Of a stretch of DNA of 64,000 nt, positions 17,240 through 26,455 are shown one piece after another (the stretch's first letter is position 1; each line of letters starts with the position of its first letter). The notes under the pieces were generated by a model. That model searched no databases. It was not told the DNA's origin and was given only the letters and a program-made list of their open reading frames with translations. The stretch is from assembly GCA_963730995.1 (NCBI GenBank), contig CAVSUB010000001.1, positions 1,302,001 through 1,366,000 of the forward strand. Direction: 5' to 3'. This stretch comes from CAVSUB01 sp963730995. Its GTDB lineage: Bacteria > Acidobacteriota > Vicinamibacteria > Vicinamibacterales > 2-12-FULL-66-21. A program made the translations under genes and the position numbers.

Positions 17240-18105
17240 CGGGATGCCGCCGACAATACCGAAGCAGTGGGGGATGGTTGATCGCCGCCACTCTGCCCGA
17301 GCGGACCGCCTCGTCGCAGTTCCTCGAGGCTCAATGGCGTCGCATCATCGGGAACGTCAACCTCAAAGACTTCGGCTCCGAGCGGCACGTTGATGTCGAC
17401 CTGCGTGAGCCGCAGCGTCAGGTCCGTCGCGGCACCTTGCGCCGGAGTCGTGCGGAAGCGGACGACCGACGGGTGCCCTGAGGCGAACTCGTCGTATCGA
17501 ATTTCGAGCGCGTCGTGTACGTTGGCCACGAGCCGCCACGCACCAGCAACCCGTCGCAGCCAGCTCCTGCCCTGGGAGCCTTCGACCGTGGCCCAGTCAC
17601 CCGGATACGACTGGCCTGAGGATATCCGGTCCACCGCGACGCCGCACCCGGCGATCGCCGCGCGCAACTCGTCCGGCCCGAGCGCAACGCCCGTCAGCGC
17701 TTCGACGAGCGCCGCCGGCGGCGCGTCCCGCACGACACGGCGATCCCGGTTCAGCACGAGCGTAGCCATTCCGTCGCGCACGACCAAGGTAAACACAGGC
17801 CGCCCGAACGGCGCTGGGGCCTCGAGACGGACGCGTCCGGGCTCCGAGAAGCCGCCGAGAACCCGGCCGCGAAGTTTCTGGCGTCCAGCGCGCCCAGACA
17901 GCGCGAGTTCCGCGCTGAGCGTCCGGACGCCTCGGCACTGCGAAGTCGCTTCCGCGTACGCGGACGCCGCGTCGGGAAATGCGGCGCCCCCGCCGCTCGG
18001 AAGCGCCGGCGCCTTCGGGCCGCAGGCCGAGACGGACGCACAGAGGCCAAGCACCGCCGCGAGAGCCGCGCGGCAGATGCCGACTGCGCGTGACGATGGA
18101 ATCAC
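17236..18105 (-). CDS. LolB-like outer-membrane lipoprotein (DUF4292-type)
   Basis: 289 residues from GTG 18105, which overlaps the TPR gene stop (GTGA). An N-terminal signal with lipobox ASVSAC predicts lipidation near residue 25. The mature part has an Ala-rich helix followed by alternating strands typical of LolA/LolB-like half barrels (TLSAELALSGRAGRQKLRGR, RVRLEAPAPFGRPVFTLVV). In E. coli lolB lies next to ispE and prs, so position supports a LolB-like lipoprotein-sorting role. Sequence alone supports only the fold and the lipid anchor. Confidence 0.75.
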   Translation of the reverse strand: MIPSSRAVGICRAALAAVLGLCASVSACGPKAPALPSGGGAAFPDAASAYAEATSQCRGVRTLSAELALSGRAGRQKLRGRVLGGFSEPGRVRLEAPAPFGRPVFTLVVRDGMATLVLNRDRRVVRDAPPAALVEALTGVALGPDELRAAIAGCGVAVDRISSGQSYPGDWATVEGSQGRSWLRRVAGAWRLVANVHDALEIRYDEFASGHPSVVRFRTTPAQGAATDLTLRLTQVDINVPLGAEVFEVDVPDDATPLSLEELRRGGPLGQSGGDQPSPTASVLSAASR

Positions 18106-19568
18106 TGAAGGTCCATGCGGGAGCGTGCGTCGCGAAGCTTCTTCTCGATTCTGGCTCGGTCGATTGACTGGCCGTCGCCCGAGAGCGCGCGTTCCCAGGC
18201 GGATGCCGCATCGGCGAAGCGCTGCTGCTTGAATCGGAGATCGCCGAGGTGCTCCTGCACGACGGAGCTGCTCTGGAGCTTTGCAGCCGCCTGCGTCAGC
18301 GGCGCATCGGCCTGATCGAGACGGCCTTGCTGAAAGTACGCCCAACCCAGTGAATCGAGGAACGACGGATTGTCCGGCTCGATCTTCAGCGCACGCTGCA
18401 CCAGTTGGACCGCTTCGTCCAGCCGTTCACCCCGCTCGGCAAGCATGTACCCGAGCGAGTTCAGCGCGTTGGCATCCTCAGGATCGCGGGTCACGAGATC
18501 GCGAAGAGTCCCTTCGGCCGCCTTCACGTCGCCGCGCTCCTGCTGGATGGAGGACAGCACGTGAAGGCCACGGACATCGTCGGGGTGCGCTGCCAGGAGC
18601 TTGCGCGTCGTGCTCTCGGCGGACACGAGATCGTGATCGGCCCGCTGCGCCTCGGCGAGGAGATAGGTCATCGCGGCATCCGGCGTGGCGGATCCGCTCA
18701 CGACCGGTTCGAGGATGCCGCGCGCCTCGGCGGCCTTTCCAGCGTTGATCAGCGCCAGGGCGCGGCGCGCGACGAGCGCCGTGTTCCGCGTGTTGAGGGC
18801 CTGGGCGCGCCCGAAAGCGTCCGCGGCATCGGCCCAGCGTCTCGCCCGCTCGTAGGTTTCTGCCAGGCGAAGCTGTCCGCGGTAGAAATCCGGATTGAAG
18901 CGGAGCGTCTCTTCCAGCGTCTCGATCGCGTCCGCCGGCCGGCCGGCACTCTCCTCCGTGGCCGCGAGCAGCAGCGCGCCTTCCTGATATCCGGGCTGGT
19001 CGTCGACGACGTGCCGGAGGAGAGGGAGGGCCTTTTCGTACGCGCCGGTCTGCGCGTAGAGGCGGCCGAGCATCAGGTCGATGTTGATGTCGAAGAGCCC
19101 CTCGGGCCGGGCCTTCTCGAGAGCGATGATGGCGCGCTTGGGATAGTCCGCAGGGTTGTCGCCCGGCTGGAGTGGCTGTCGCTGGTCCGACAAGGCGGCG
19201 TAGATCGTACCGAGGATCTTGTTGGCCTCCTGATTATCCGTATCTTTTTCGAGGGCGGCCTGCGCGGTTTCGAGCGCCTCTTTCGCGCGGTCGTTGCGGG
19301 CGTAGAGACCGGCGAGCTCAGCCCGAAGCTCCGCGGATGCCGGAGCCAACGCGATGGCCTGTTTGTGGGCGGCGATTGCCTCGTCCACCTTGCCTTCGCC
19401 TTCGAGGTACCGGCCCAGAATGAAGTAGTACGCCGGGTCTTCTGCTGTCGAGCCCGTTCGGGCCGCATCGGGTGCCGCGGGTGTTGCCGGCCGGGCCGGG
19501 GGCTGCCCCGCGCCGGCTGGGACCGCCGATCCGATCGCAAACAGCAGGACGAGAATCGCTGGCCGCAT
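18102..19568 (-). CDS. Secreted/periplasmic tetratricopeptide-repeat protein
   Basis: 488 residues from ATG 19568. A signal peptide (MRPAILVLLFAIGSAVPAGA) precedes a Pro/Ala linker. About a dozen TPR units fill the rest (AYYFILGRYLEGEGKVDEAI, AEAYERAR-type and ALNSLGYMLAERGERLDEAV). It heads the TPR-lolB-like-ispE operon. A TATAAT sits seven bases before the ATG, so the mRNA may be leaderless; the longer frame upstream overlaps that promoter and was rejected. It is a protein-protein scaffold of unknown partner; analogous TPR genes precede lolB-ispE in Geobacter-like genomes. Confidence 0.85.
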   Translation of the reverse strand: MRPAILVLLFAIGSAVPAGAGQPPARPATPAAPDAARTGSTAEDPAYYFILGRYLEGEGKVDEAIAAHKQAIALAPASAELRAELAGLYARNDRAKEALETAQAALEKDTDNQEANKILGTIYAALSDQRQPLQPGDNPADYPKRAIIALEKARPEGLFDINIDLMLGRLYAQTGAYEKALPLLRHVVDDQPGYQEGALLLAATEESAGRPADAIETLEETLRFNPDFYRGQLRLAETYERARRWADAADAFGRAQALNTRNTALVARRALALINAGKAAEARGILEPVVSGSATPDAAMTYLLAEAQRADHDLVSAESTTRKLLAAHPDDVRGLHVLSSIQQERGDVKAAEGTLRDLVTRDPEDANALNSLGYMLAERGERLDEAVQLVQRALKIEPDNPSFLDSLGWAYFQQGRLDQADAPLTQAAAKLQSSSVVQEHLGDLRFKQQRFADAASAWERALSGDGQSIDRARIEKKLRDARSRMDLQ

Positions 19569-19575
19569 CTCCCTG

Positions 19576-19581
19576 ATTATA
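19576..19581 (-). promoter_or_regulatory. TATAAT box seven bases before the TPR gene start
   Basis: A perfect -10 hexamer on the minus strand, ending 7 bp before ATG 19568. This places transcription start at or next to the A of the ATG. The -35 is weak. The sequence ATTATAAT is self-complementary, so it could also serve plus-strand transcription towards 19694. Confidence 0.5.
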
Positions 19582-19693
19582 ATGGACCCGGCGTGAGCAG
19601 GACCAAAACGCCGGTCGAGTTCGTCTGCTATAGTCGGGCGAGTCGCGCCCGGCCGCGGGCCGAGGTCGATCGTTCTCGATGGAGTCATCCCGC

Positions 19694-19864
19694 ATGCCCG
19701 TAGACCCGGAACTGTTACAGATTCTCGCCTGTCCGAACTGCAAGACGAAGGTGGACGTCGTCAAGGACGGCACCGCGCTCAAGTGCGGGCAGTGCAAGCG
19801 CGTCTATCCGGTCAAGGACGACATCCCGGTGATGCTGATCGACGAAGCGACGATCGAACCATAA
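19694..19864 (+). CDS. Trm112-like small zinc-ribbon protein
   Basis: 56 residues (MPVDPELLQILACPNCK...). Two CxxC knuckles (CPNC near residue 13, CGQC near 33) and the ending VYPVKDDIPVMLIDEA match the bacterial Trm112/YcaR family. Such proteins are small metal-binding partners, often next to LPS genes (YcaR beside kdsB/lpxK). The ATG 19694 start is chosen over an in-frame ATG five codons upstream, which lacks family similarity. It precedes the heptosyltransferase by 8 bp. Confidence 0.85.
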   Translation: MPVDPELLQILACPNCKTKVDVVKDGTALKCGQCKRVYPVKDDIPVMLIDEATIEP

Positions 19865-19872
19865 GCACCCAG

Positions 19873-20964
19873 ATGTCGGTGACCCCGACGAAGATCCTCC
19901 TCATCCGTCTCCGCCTGATAGGAGACGTCGTGTTCACGACCCCTCTCATCGGCGCACTGAAGCGGACGTTCCCCGAGGCGCATCTCGCGTACCTCGTCGA
20001 GCGCGAAGCCGCGCCCATCGTGGCGCACAACTCGCACATCGACGAGCTGATCGTGGTCGAGAAGAGCCAGGGCTGGAGGCGAATCCGGGAAGATACCCGC
20101 CTCGCGATGCGCCTCCGGCGGGCGCGATTCGACCTCGTGATGGATCTCCACGGCGGCCCCCGCAGCGCGTGGCTGACGCTGGCGACCGGCGCGCCCTGCC
20201 GGATCGGCTACGATATCCAGGGCCGCCGGGGGTTCTACACGACCATGGTCCACCGGCCGCGGGGGTTGCACCCGCGGCACTCCGTGCAGAACCAGTGGGA
20301 CCTGCTCACCGCGATTCCGGGGTGGCCGGACACGACCCCGGATCGGGCGCGGGACACCGTGTTCATGGCGGCCGACGCCGACGCCGGCGCACGGGTCGCG
20401 AAACGTTTGGCCGACGCCGGCGTGCGGAATGGGGATACGCTGATCGTGGTGCACGTCAGTGCGGGCAATCCCTTTCGACGCTGGCCGGAGCCAGCATTCG
20501 TCAGGTTGGTCGCCTCGCTCGCCGGGCAGTCCGAGGATCGACGGCTGGTGCTCAGCTCCGGTCCATCCGATCGTGCGGCCAGCGCGCGAATCTCTGCCGC
20601 GGCGCGGCAGGAGCTCGGCACCGCCGCGTCCCGTGTCGTGGAGTGCGGTGAATTGGACCTGGCCGAGCTGCGGGCGGTCGTTGACCGCAGCCGGTTGTTC
20701 GTTGGCGGCGACACAGGACCTCTTCATGTGGCCGCGACGACCTCGACGCCCGTGGTCGGGATCTACGGTCCGACGCTGGCCGAGCGATCGGCGCCCTGGC
20801 GGGATCCGCGGATTGCGACGGCTTCCGTCCACGTCGAAGGACTCCCATGCCGTCCGTGCGATCAACGAGTGTGCGCCCCTGGCGATTTTCGATGCCTGAC
20901 GACTTTGCTGCCGGAGACCGTTATCGAAGCGGCCGAGCGCCTGCTGGCCCGGACCGCACGATGA
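19873..20964 (+). CDS. Glycosyltransferase family 9, ADP-heptose:LPS heptosyltransferase-like
   Basis: 363 residues. The N-terminal ILLIRLRLIGDVVFTTPLIGALK and the C-terminal FVGGDTGPLHVAATTSTPVVGIYGPT are the two diagnostic blocks of heptosyltransferases. These transfer L-glycero-D-manno-heptose to the LPS core at the inner membrane. The start is ATG 19873; the longer frame overlaps the zinc-ribbon gene. Its stop overlaps the O-antigen ligase ATG (ATGA). The hldE-type kinase downstream and gmhA at 40 kb support a heptose-containing LPS. Confidence 0.9.
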   Translation: MSVTPTKILLIRLRLIGDVVFTTPLIGALKRTFPEAHLAYLVEREAAPIVAHNSHIDELIVVEKSQGWRRIREDTRLAMRLRRARFDLVMDLHGGPRSAWLTLATGAPCRIGYDIQGRRGFYTTMVHRPRGLHPRHSVQNQWDLLTAIPGWPDTTPDRARDTVFMAADADAGARVAKRLADAGVRNGDTLIVVHVSAGNPFRRWPEPAFVRLVASLAGQSEDRRLVLSSGPSDRAASARISAAARQELGTAASRVVECGELDLAELRAVVDRSRLFVGGDTGPLHVAATTSTPVVGIYGPTLAERSAPWRDPRIATASVHVEGLPCRPCDQRVCAPGDFRCLTTLLPETVIEAAERLLARTAR

Positions 20965-22154
20965 TCGGCCGGGAGGACGGCGAACCCTCCGGCCTGGAAC
21001 GAGCGGCCTATCTCCTCCTTCTGGGCTTCGCGGGCGCGCCGCTGTTCTCGATCTTCATCGCGGAGCTCCTCCTGGCGCTGGCCGCCGTGTTGTGGCTCGT
21101 CATCGTGATCCGCGGACGCGAGCGCATCGCGGTGCCCGCGATGTTCTGGCCGCTGCTCGCTTACGGCGCCGCGACGATCGTCTCGGCCATTTTCTCGGTT
21201 GACCGCCGCGTCAGCTTCCTCGATTCCAAGCAGCTCGTTCTTTACGCGATCGTCCCGATCGCCTACCGGCTGCTCCGGGGTCAGCGGACGCTGAGAGCGG
21301 TCGACGTCATGATCACAGCTGGGGCGTTGAGCGCGGTCTGGGGAATCGTCCAGTACGGCATCTTCGATTTCGACAACCTGGGTCGGCGAGTCCAAGGCAC
21401 GCTCGGGCACTACATGACGTACTCCGGGCTCATCATGCTCGTCGCATGCGTGGCGGCGGCCCGCGTCATGTTTCGCGAGCAGGACCGGCTCTGGGCAGCT
21501 CTCATCATGCCGGCCGTGCTGGTGGCGCTCACGCTGACCTTCAGCCGGAATGCGTGGGTCGGCGCCTGCGCCGGCATCAGCCTCCTGTTCCTCCTCCGTG
21601 ATTTCCGACTCGTGGCTGTCGTGCCCGTGGCAGCCGCGCTGTTTCTCGCCTTCGCTCCTGCGCCAATCGCCGATCGCCTCTATTCCACCTTCAGGCTCAA
21701 CGATCCGACGAACATGGACCGGCTGGCGATGATTCGGTCGGGGCTGCGGATCATCAAGGACGACCCCCTGACGGGCGTCGGACCAGACATGGTCATCCAG
21801 GTCTATCCGCACTACCGCGATCCCGGCGCCGTCAAACAGTCGCAGCCGCACCTCCACGACGTGCCGCTCCAGATTGCAGCCGAGCGCGGGCTCCCCGCGC
21901 TTGCGGCGTGGCTCTGGTTCATCGTCGTGCTGCTGCGCGACTTCTGGCGGAAGAGCCGATCGTCGGCGCTGCGTTCGCTGCCCACCGCCGCGCTGGCGAG
22001 CGTCGTGGCGATGCTCGCCGCCGGAATGTTCGAATACAATTTCGGCGATTCCGAGTTCCTGATGCTCTTCCTGTTGCTCGTGACACTCCCCTACGCCGCC
22101 GATCGGGCGCCGGCAACGGCGCCGGCGCTCCACCATCCGTCGCAAGCCGCCTGA
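20961..22154 (+). CDS. O-antigen ligase family membrane protein (WaaL-like)
   Basis: 397 residues with about ten hydrophobic helices. The large periplasmic loop carries the family motif as QPHLHDVPLQIAAERGLPAL (residues ~295-315), preceded by DDPLTGVGPDMV. WaaL enzymes move undecaprenyl-linked O-antigen onto lipid A-core in the periplasm. It is coupled to the GT9 gene by an ATGA overlap, and the heptose kinase follows 2 bp after its stop. The exact acceptor is inferred from context. Confidence 0.85.
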   Translation: MIGREDGEPSGLERAAYLLLLGFAGAPLFSIFIAELLLALAAVLWLVIVIRGRERIAVPAMFWPLLAYGAATIVSAIFSVDRRVSFLDSKQLVLYAIVPIAYRLLRGQRTLRAVDVMITAGALSAVWGIVQYGIFDFDNLGRRVQGTLGHYMTYSGLIMLVACVAAARVMFREQDRLWAALIMPAVLVALTLTFSRNAWVGACAGISLLFLLRDFRLVAVVPVAAALFLAFAPAPIADRLYSTFRLNDPTNMDRLAMIRSGLRIIKDDPLTGVGPDMVIQVYPHYRDPGAVKQSQPHLHDVPLQIAAERGLPALAAWLWFIVVLLRDFWRKSRSSALRSLPTAALASVVAMLAAGMFEYNFGDSEFLMLFLLLVTLPYAADRAPATAPALHHPSQAA

Positions 22155-22156
22155 CG

Positions 22157-23140
22157 ATGTCCACTTTCGACGCGCTGCTCGACCGGATTGCCGGCCGGTC
22201 CATCCTCGTCGTCGGCGACCTGATGCTCGACCACTTCGTCTACGGCCGTGTCACCCGGATTTCGCCTGAAGCTCCGGTGCCGGTCGTGCAGTTCGACCGC
22301 GAGGAGTACCGCCTCGGCGGCGCCGCGAATGTCGCGAGCAATATCGTGGCGCTCGGCGGGCGTGCGCAGGCGGTCGGCGTCACCGGGGCAGATTCGGAAG
22401 CAGCGCGGCTGCTCTCTGAGCTGCAGGCGCTAGGTGTCGACACGACAGGCATCGTTTCGGATTCCTCCCGGTGCACGACGAGAAAGCTGCGCGTCGTGAC
22501 GACGCGAAATCAGCAGGTCGCGCGCATCGATTACGAGCGCGACGCTGAGGTCGACGGAGCCGTAGAGGACGCGGTCGTCGCAAGCGTCGTCGAACATGCG
22601 CGTACGGCCGACGCAGTGCTCGTCTCGGACTACTTGAAGGGAGTCATCTCCCGAAGCGTCGCGCGGGCGTGCGTGAAGGAAGCGGAGCGTCGCGGCATCC
22701 CGGTCCTGGTCGATCCGAAAGTCCCGCACATCGACTACTACAAGGGCGCGACGGTCATCACGCCCAACCATCACGAGGCAGAGTCGATCACGAACCTGCG
22801 CATCAGGACCGCCGACGAAGCCCGAACCGCCGCCGCACGCGTGCGGTCCAGGGCGCGATGCCAGAGCGTGCTCATCACGCGCGGCGAGCACGGCATGTGG
22901 CTGCTGGCGGCGGATGGGGAAACGGATCTGCCAGCCGAAGCACTCGAGGTGTCGGACGTCACCGGCGCGGGTGACACGGTCATCGCCGCGCTTGCGCTGG
23001 GACTCGCCGCCGGCGCCTCGCTCCCCGATGCCGCGCATCTCGCCAATCGCGCGGCCGGCGTCGTCGTCGGCAAGTTCGGTCCTGCAACCGTGAACGCGGA
23101 CGAAATCAGGGCGAGCCGCAGCGATTCGAGACGACGATGA
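22157..23140 (+). CDS. D-glycero-beta-D-manno-heptose-7-phosphate kinase (RfaE domain I)
   Basis: A 327-residue PfkB-family kinase. The N-terminal VVGDLMLDHFVYGRVTRISPEAPVPV and GGAANVASNIVALGG identify RfaE/HldA. The catalytic DVTGAGDTVIAALALG is near residue 265. The nucleotidyltransferase domain of HldE is absent, so a separate hldC-like gene would be needed. The last 35 bp overlap the 3' end of the convergent ArnT-like gene. Together with gmhA (40 kb) it supplies ADP-heptose precursors. Confidence 0.92.
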   Translation: MSTFDALLDRIAGRSILVVGDLMLDHFVYGRVTRISPEAPVPVVQFDREEYRLGGAANVASNIVALGGRAQAVGVTGADSEAARLLSELQALGVDTTGIVSDSSRCTTRKLRVVTTRNQQVARIDYERDAEVDGAVEDAVVASVVEHARTADAVLVSDYLKGVISRSVARACVKEAERRGIPVLVDPKVPHIDYYKGATVITPNHHEAESITNLRIRTADEARTAAARVRSRARCQSVLITRGEHGMWLLAADGETDLPAEALEVSDVTGAGDTVIAALALGLAAGASLPDAAHLANRAAGVVVGKFGPATVNADEIRASRSDSRRR

Positions 23141-24788
23141 GCTCCGGAAGCGCCTCGTGGGCCAGGATGTTTCTGAGCCGCACATCGAACGTCGGCCGGC
23201 GATCGATCACACACTGAGCGCCGGACAGACGGCCCGTTACGGCCTCGAAGTCCTCCTTCGATGCCACCAGGTAGATTGTCTTCCCCGAACGCCACAAGTC
23301 GACGAGCTGGTCTGCGTCGAAGAGCTCGTCCACGTGGCGACGAAGGTAGAAGACCAGGCTCGGCATCGATTGATCGTAGGTGGCGACGACGTCGGATGCT
23401 GCCGCGCGCCGCCCAATCGTTTCGGCGAAGCCGGGGACCGGTTTGTACGCCTCGAAGCTTGGCAAGGTCCTGAAGACGAAGACAAGGTTGATGGCGATGA
23501 ACGCCAGCGCCACAGATGACGCAGCCGCGAAGATGTGCCGGCGCCAGGCGAGCCAGATCGTGACGGCGCCCGTGACAACTCCAACACTCCCGGCAGCCGG
23601 CACACCTTCGATCGTGTACGCGGCGCCCGCAGTCTCGGCCAGATAGAGAAGCGCGACGCCGAGGACGAGCAGCGCCATGGCGATTCCAATCGTCGTCCTC
23701 GCAACAGCGGAGGGGTTGGCCCGCGTGGTTGCCGTAGCCACGACCCAGGCGGCCAGAGCGGCAACCGCCGGCACTATGGGGAAGATGTACAGGTCCTGTT
23801 TCCCCGCCGAGAGCGAGAAGAAGCCGACGATGACGACGATCCAGATCCACAGCAGCGTCCGCACCCGTGTACTCGCGTCGGCTCCTCTGGAGCGCCGCTC
23901 CCGACACGAGGCGATGGCCGCCGGGACAAGATAGAGCGACCAGGGGAACGAATCGCTGAAGACGACCGGGATGTAGAAATAGAGCGGACGCTTCACCTGC
24001 ACGCCGAGCCCGGACGTGAACCGATCCACATTCTCGCCAAGGAAGAACGAGACGATGTAGGTCCAGCCGTCGCGTGCGTAGAGAGCGGCGTACCAGGGGA
24101 CGACGATCGCGAGCACCACCAATGCTCCAGTCGGAATCATCATCGTGCCGACGCGTTTGAGCTCCCGATGCACGAGAAGGTAAATCGCGAATACGAGTCC
24201 GGGCACGATGACGGCGACGGGACCCTTCGTCAGCATTCCAAGGCCGATGGAGGCGTACATCAAAAGGAGGAACAGACGACGGCGAGCCGGGTAGCGCTCC
24301 GACGCGGCGAAGAACAAGAGCGTCAGAGACATGAAGAGGGAGATGTAGATGTCGATGAAGATGCGCCGGGCCAGCATGAGGAGCCGCGGCGCAACCGCCA
24401 GTCCGATCGCCGCCCAGAGACCGGCTTCGATGCGAGGGGCGCCGCGAACAGGCGCAGCCGGCCAGGCGAGACACCCGAGGAAGTACGCGGCCGCGAGGAT
24501 CCCCATGGCGCCAACGGCGATCGCAAGCCGCTGCACACCGACGGAGATGCCGAACAGACGGTAGAAGCCGCCGACGATCCAGTAGCTCAGGATCGGCTTG
24601 TTGAGCCGCGGCTCGTAGTTGAACGTGGGACTGACGAAGTCACCGCGCTCGATCATCTCGCGCGGGGTCTCTACGTAGAACGCCTCGTTCGCGTCCCAGA
24701 TTGCCGAGTCTCCGAGTCCGACGAAGTAGGGCACGATCGCCGCCGCGAGCAACAACCCGAGCAGGACGCGCCGTGTGCCGTCCGACAT
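23106..24788 (-). CDS. ArnT-like GT39 family membrane glycosyltransferase
   Basis: About 560 residues with roughly 11-12 hydrophobic helices. The first periplasmic loop holds the conserved acidic motif DSAIWDANEAFYVETPREM and NYEPRLNKPILSYWIVG, characteristic of PMT/ArnT enzymes. These use polyprenyl-phosphate sugars. The soluble C-terminal part (about 130 residues) contains SLVFYLRRHVDELF. The start is ATG 24788, overlapping the purH stop (TGATG). Donor and acceptor are unknown; lipid A or protein modification is possible. Confidence 0.85.
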   Translation of the reverse strand: MSDGTRRVLLGLLLAAAIVPYFVGLGDSAIWDANEAFYVETPREMIERGDFVSPTFNYEPRLNKPILSYWIVGGFYRLFGISVGVQRLAIAVGAMGILAAAYFLGCLAWPAAPVRGAPRIEAGLWAAIGLAVAPRLLMLARRIFIDIYISLFMSLTLLFFAASERYPARRRLFLLLMYASIGLGMLTKGPVAVIVPGLVFAIYLLVHRELKRVGTMMIPTGALVVLAIVVPWYAALYARDGWTYIVSFFLGENVDRFTSGLGVQVKRPLYFYIPVVFSDSFPWSLYLVPAAIASCRERRSRGADASTRVRTLLWIWIVVIVGFFSLSAGKQDLYIFPIVPAVAALAAWVVATATTRANPSAVARTTIGIAMALLVLGVALLYLAETAGAAYTIEGVPAAGSVGVVTGAVTIWLAWRRHIFAAASSVALAFIAINLVFVFRTLPSFEAYKPVPGFAETIGRRAAASDVVATYDQSMPSLVFYLRRHVDELFDADQLVDLWRSGKTIYLVASKEDFEAVTGRLSGAQCVIDRRPTFDVRLRNILAHEALPELIVVSNRCGSP

Positions 24789-26350
24789 CAATGCCTGAAA
24801 TGCCGGCGCCCGGTAAACACCATCGTCAGACCGCGCTCGTCTGCGGCCGCAATCACCTCCGCATCACGCACCGATCCTCCCGGCTGTACGACAGCGGTGG
24901 CGCCGGCGTCGGCCAGGGTGTCGAGGCCGTCGCGGAACGGAAAAAAAGCGTCGGACGCAACGGCTGATCCCACAAGGGAACCGGACGCCGCTTTCATCAC
25001 GGCGACCTTCACCGCGTCGACACGACTCATCTGGCCGGCGCCGACCGCGAGCGTTCGATCGGGACCAGTGAAGACAATCGTGTTCGATTTCACGTGCGCA
25101 CACACTCTCCATGCGAACCGGAGCGCGGTCCACTCCCCGACTGTCGGCGTTCGCTGTGTCACGACTTTCGGGAAGTCTCCCGCCGGCCAGGGGTCGGCCG
25201 CCTCCGCGACGCGGTCGCGCTCCTGGACCAGGAACCCTCCGAGGAAGGTGCGGGACTCCATCGACCCTGACTCCGGTGTCTTGCGCAACATATCGTAGTC
25301 CGCGGTCACGACGCGCAGGTTCTGCCTCGCCGCAACGATCGCAAGAGCCCCCTCGGCGAGAGACGGAGCGATCACGGCCTCGATGAAGGTCGACGTCAGC
25401 GCCTTCGCGGTTTCCACATCGAGCGGCCGGTTCAGACCGACGATGCCCCCGAAGGCGGAGACGGGGTCCGCCTCACGAGCGCGAACGTATGCGTCGACCT
25501 GCGTGCTTCCCGTCGCGACCCCGCAGGGATTCGTGTGCTTGATGACGACGCCCGCAGGCTCGGTAAACTCGAGCGCGATGCGTACCGCCGCGTCCAGATC
25601 GAGGAGGTTCGTGTAGGAGAGCTCCTTGCCCTGGTGGACCTCCCACGGCGGCCCCGAATTCTCCGGAGGCTGCAGCCAATGCGCTTTTTGATGGGGGTTC
25701 TCGCCGTACCGAAGGTCGCGGCGCGCGCCATGTGAGATCGGCAATGGCCTCCGAGTGAAGACGCCGTCCTTCAGGGTCACGCCGCGCATCGCCATCGTCA
25801 CGATCCCGTCGAACATCGCCGTGTGCGCGAAGGCCTTCTGCATCAGCTCGAAGCGGAAGTCCAGTGTCGGACCGGCATCGCGACCGAGTTCCTCCAGCAC
25901 GCGCGGGTAGTCCTTGGGATCGACGACGACAAGGACGTCGCGGAAATTCTTCCCGGCCGCGCGCAGCAGGCTGGGTCCCCCGATGTCGATCTCCTCCACC
26001 AGCTGGTCGAAGGAGGCGTCCGGGTTCTGCGCCGCCTTGACGAACGGATACAGGTTGACGACGACGAGGTCGACCGGCGTGATGGCATGGCTGGCAATCG
26101 CCGCCAGATCGTCGGACCGATGCCGGCGGGCCAGGATGCCGGCGTGGATGGCCGGGTGGAGGGTCTTGACACGACCGTCCATCATTTCCGGGAACCTGGT
26201 CACGTCCGAGACGTTGACGACCGGCAGCCCCGCGGCGGCCAGGGCGGTGGCGGTCCCGCCCGTGGAGACGAGCTCGACCCCCAGGGCGACGAGGCCCCGG
26301 CCGAGGTCGACCAGCCCATCCTTATCAGAAACACTCAAAATTGCACGCAT
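24788..26350 (-). CDS. purH: Bifunctional AICAR formyltransferase / IMP cyclohydrolase
   Basis: A 520-residue enzyme for the last two steps of IMP synthesis. The N-terminal IMP cyclohydrolase (MGS-like) part has LSVSDKDGLVDLG, LVSTGGTATAL and DGRVKTLHPAIHAGIL. The AICAR transformylase part has LRYGENPHQKAHW, KHTNPCGVATG (catalytic Lys-His), SAFGGIVGLNRPLD and a C-terminal SDAFFPFRDG. ATG 26350 fits the family start; 11 extra upstream codons are not conserved. It is divergent from the cold-shock gene and cotranscribed with the ArnT-like gene. Confidence 0.96.
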   Translation of the reverse strand: MRAILSVSDKDGLVDLGRGLVALGVELVSTGGTATALAAAGLPVVNVSDVTRFPEMMDGRVKTLHPAIHAGILARRHRSDDLAAIASHAITPVDLVVVNLYPFVKAAQNPDASFDQLVEEIDIGGPSLLRAAGKNFRDVLVVVDPKDYPRVLEELGRDAGPTLDFRFELMQKAFAHTAMFDGIVTMAMRGVTLKDGVFTRRPLPISHGARRDLRYGENPHQKAHWLQPPENSGPPWEVHQGKELSYTNLLDLDAAVRIALEFTEPAGVVIKHTNPCGVATGSTQVDAYVRAREADPVSAFGGIVGLNRPLDVETAKALTSTFIEAVIAPSLAEGALAIVAARQNLRVVTADYDMLRKTPESGSMESRTFLGGFLVQERDRVAEAADPWPAGDFPKVVTQRTPTVGEWTALRFAWRVCAHVKSNTIVFTGPDRTLAVGAGQMSRVDAVKVAVMKAASGSLVGSAVASDAFFPFRDGLDTLADAGATAVVQPGGSVRDAEVIAAADERGLTMVFTGRRHFRH

Positions 26351-26364
26351 ATTTTTACATTCTG

Positions 26365-26393
26365 TTGACAAGGCCAGAGGCAAGCGCTACCAT
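26365..26393 (+). promoter_or_regulatory. Sigma70-type promoter of the cold-shock gene
   Basis: TTGACA (26365-26370), exactly 17 bp, then TACCAT (26388-26393). It is the best promoter match in the window. It implies a leader of about 145 nt before the csp ATG, in line with long leaders of cspA-type genes. Confidence 0.7.
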
Positions 26394-26427
26394 TTCCGCG
26401 GCGCTGGGCGGGCCAGCGTCGAAAGCC

Positions 26428-26455
26428 GAGGCCGCGGCACTCGCGGTCTTTTTTT
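26428..26455 (+). terminator. Terminator-like hairpin inside the csp leader
   Basis: A stem CCGCG-GCACT-CGCGG, extendable by wobble and A-T pairs to nine pairs, is followed directly by TCTTTTTTT. This is a classical intrinsic terminator lying between the promoter and the csp start, so it could be an attenuator. A second perfect 7-bp stem GCGGCGC-ATT-GCGCCGC (26502-26518) precedes the ribosome-binding site. Confidence 0.65.

Noticed and set aside
20862..22145. Minus-strand 427-codon open frame opposite the O-antigen ligase
   Set aside because: Highly charged His/Arg/Asp/Gln composition typical of the antisense frame of a hydrophobic gene.
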